Below, in pieces: positions 21,029 to 21,708 of a DNA stretch of 21,708 nucleotides (position 1 is its first letter; each line of letters opens with the position of its first letter). The stretch lies in assembly GCA_002343505.1 (NCBI GenBank), contig DDQZ01000071.1, positions 1-21,708 on the forward strand, given 5' to 3'. The translations under genes were made by a program, and so were the position numbers. The stretch is from Verrucomicrobiaceae bacterium UBA2429. Lineage in GTDB: Bacteria; Verrucomicrobiota; Verrucomicrobiia; Verrucomicrobiales; Verrucomicrobiaceae. The notes beneath the pieces are model-generated. The model was not told the DNA's origin. It was given only the letters and a program-made list of their open reading frames with translations, and did no database searches.

Positions 21029-21708
21029 TCACTGGGTGATCGCAAAGACATGCAGCGCGGTGCCGTTGGGATGCAGTTCCACATAATTCTCCGCGCCCTG
21101 CCAATCATAGGCTTGATCATGCATGAGATCATGCGCGCGGTAGGGTCTGGCGGGGTCGAGGCCGAGCGCGGCGAGGTTGAGACGCACCTGTCCCGCCACC
21201 GGCTGGTGGCCGTCCAGGCTGATCACGCAAAGGATGCGGTCGCTGAAATCCGGCGCGCATTTGCTGAAGCACAGCATGGCATTGTGGTCGGCGTCGTGGA
21301 AGACCAGATTGTCATAGAGCTGCAGGGCGCGGTGTTCCTGGCGGATGCGGTTAAGCCTGCCGATGAAGCCTTTGATGTTGCCGGGCGCGTTGTAGTCGCG
21401 CTGGCGGAGCTGGAATTTCTCCGAGTCCAGATATTCCTCCCTGCCTGGCAGCGGCTCGTTTTCACAGAGTTCGTAGCCCGCGTACATGCCCCACGAGGAT
21501 GAAAGCAGGGCGGCCAGCGCGGCGCGCATCCTGAACATGCTGGCCGGCGCGTTTTGCAGATGGAAGGGATTGATGTCAGGCGTGTTCGGCCAGAAATTGC
21601 CGCGGTAATACCAGCGCATCTCGCCTTGAGTCAGCTCCCTGGCGTATTCGGCGAGGGCGGCCTTGTCCTCGCGCCAGGTGAAATAGGTGTAGCTCTGGCT
21701 GAAGCCGA
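21029..21708 (-). CDS. glgE: GlgE, alpha-1,4-glucan:maltose-1-phosphate maltosyltransferase, C-terminal part
   Basis: Extends alpha-1,4-glucan from maltose-1-phosphate (GH13_3; the TreS/Mak/GlgE/GlgB route). The visible 226 residues run off the window edge, so the N-terminal and most of the barrel are missing. Diagnostic elements are GFSQSYTYFTWR, the NFWPNTPDINPFHLQ stretch, SSSWGMYAGYELCENEP, GREEYLDSEKFQLRQRDYN and APGNIKGFIGRLNRIRQEH, followed by the C-terminal beta-domain with VISLDGHQPVAGQVRLNL and YDWQGAENYVELHP. The order and spacing match GlgE rather than a generic amylase. Its stop at 21029 is 57 bp before the lipoprotein start, so glgE, lipoprotein and moeA may form one transcript. 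Confidence 0.92.
   Translation of the reverse strand, partial: GFSQSYTYFTWREDKAALAEYARELTQGEMRWYYRGNFWPNTPDINPFHLQNAPASMFRMRAALAALLSSSWGMYAGYELCENEPLPGREEYLDSEKFQLRQRDYNAPGNIKGFIGRLNRIRQEHRALQLYDNLVFHDADHNAMLCFSKCAPDFSDRILCVISLDGHQPVAGQVRLNLAALGLDPARPYRAHDLMHDQAYDWQGAENYVELHPNGTALHVFAITQ

Noticed and set aside
1..21708. tRNA, rRNA, CRISPR, insertion sequences, toxin-antitoxin pairs
   Set aside because: None seen on reading both strands. The only RNA gene I can support is tmRNA, and no terminal inverted repeats with a transposase or spaced identical repeats were found.

Overview
This is a GC-rich bacterial chromosome segment of ordinary, densely packed housekeeping and cell-envelope genes, with many small gene-overlap operons and no transposase, integrase, CRISPR array or toxin-antitoxin pair that I can see. 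The tmRNA with its degradation tag, the Zn_peptidase_2 metalloprotease, a solitary prepilin with a G/FTLIELLVVITIIAI leader, a GlgE maltosyltransferase and a small helix-turn-helix protein with a KAVQRARKGRRLTP core together look to me like a member of the Verrucomicrobiota (Verrucomicrobiae, Prosthecobacter-like). That assignment is an inference from family recall; no search was possible.

Layout. 1-400 (-): start of an AsmA-like envelope protein, cut by the window edge. 452-1774 (-): FAD oxidoreductase with flavin-dependent-halogenase motifs. 1858-2697 (+): folP, followed by a small HTH-like gene (2888-3163). 3222-4472 (-): purD. 4588-5280 (+): membrane zinc metallopeptidase. 5427-5834 (+): membrane-anchored thioredoxin. 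5841-7952 (-): M3 oligopeptidase. 8072-8423 (+): tmRNA (ssrA). 8558-9169 (-): rnhB. 9256-10506 (+): fabF.

10578-13918 (+) is a compact run: a beta-hydroxyacid-dehydrogenase-like protein, a YgfZ-type folate/Fe-S maintenance protein, a small lipoprotein, an exported cyclophilin and a YkvA/DUF1232 membrane protein. The first three are joined by two ATGA overlaps. 13929-18084 (-) is a probable operon read right to left: cardiolipin synthase, exported alpha/beta hydrolase, HAD phosphatase, lipoprotein L,D-transpeptidase. It is separated from the upstream prepilin gene (18187-19104, -) by a strong intrinsic terminator (18120-18160). The window ends with glgE (partial), a lipoprotein and moeA, all on the minus strand, the last two overlapping by ATGA.

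The genes form no single pathway, but envelope functions recur: lipoproteins, a peptidoglycan cross-linker, cardiolipin synthesis, an exported thioredoxin and a periplasmic cyclophilin. I do not see a convincing new multi-gene system. The items most worth a second look are the halogenase-like flavoenzyme, the Pro/Gly-repeat tail on the prepilin, the repeats just 3' of the tmRNA, the small HTH family, the hairpin abutting the YkvA start codon and the translationally coupled operons.
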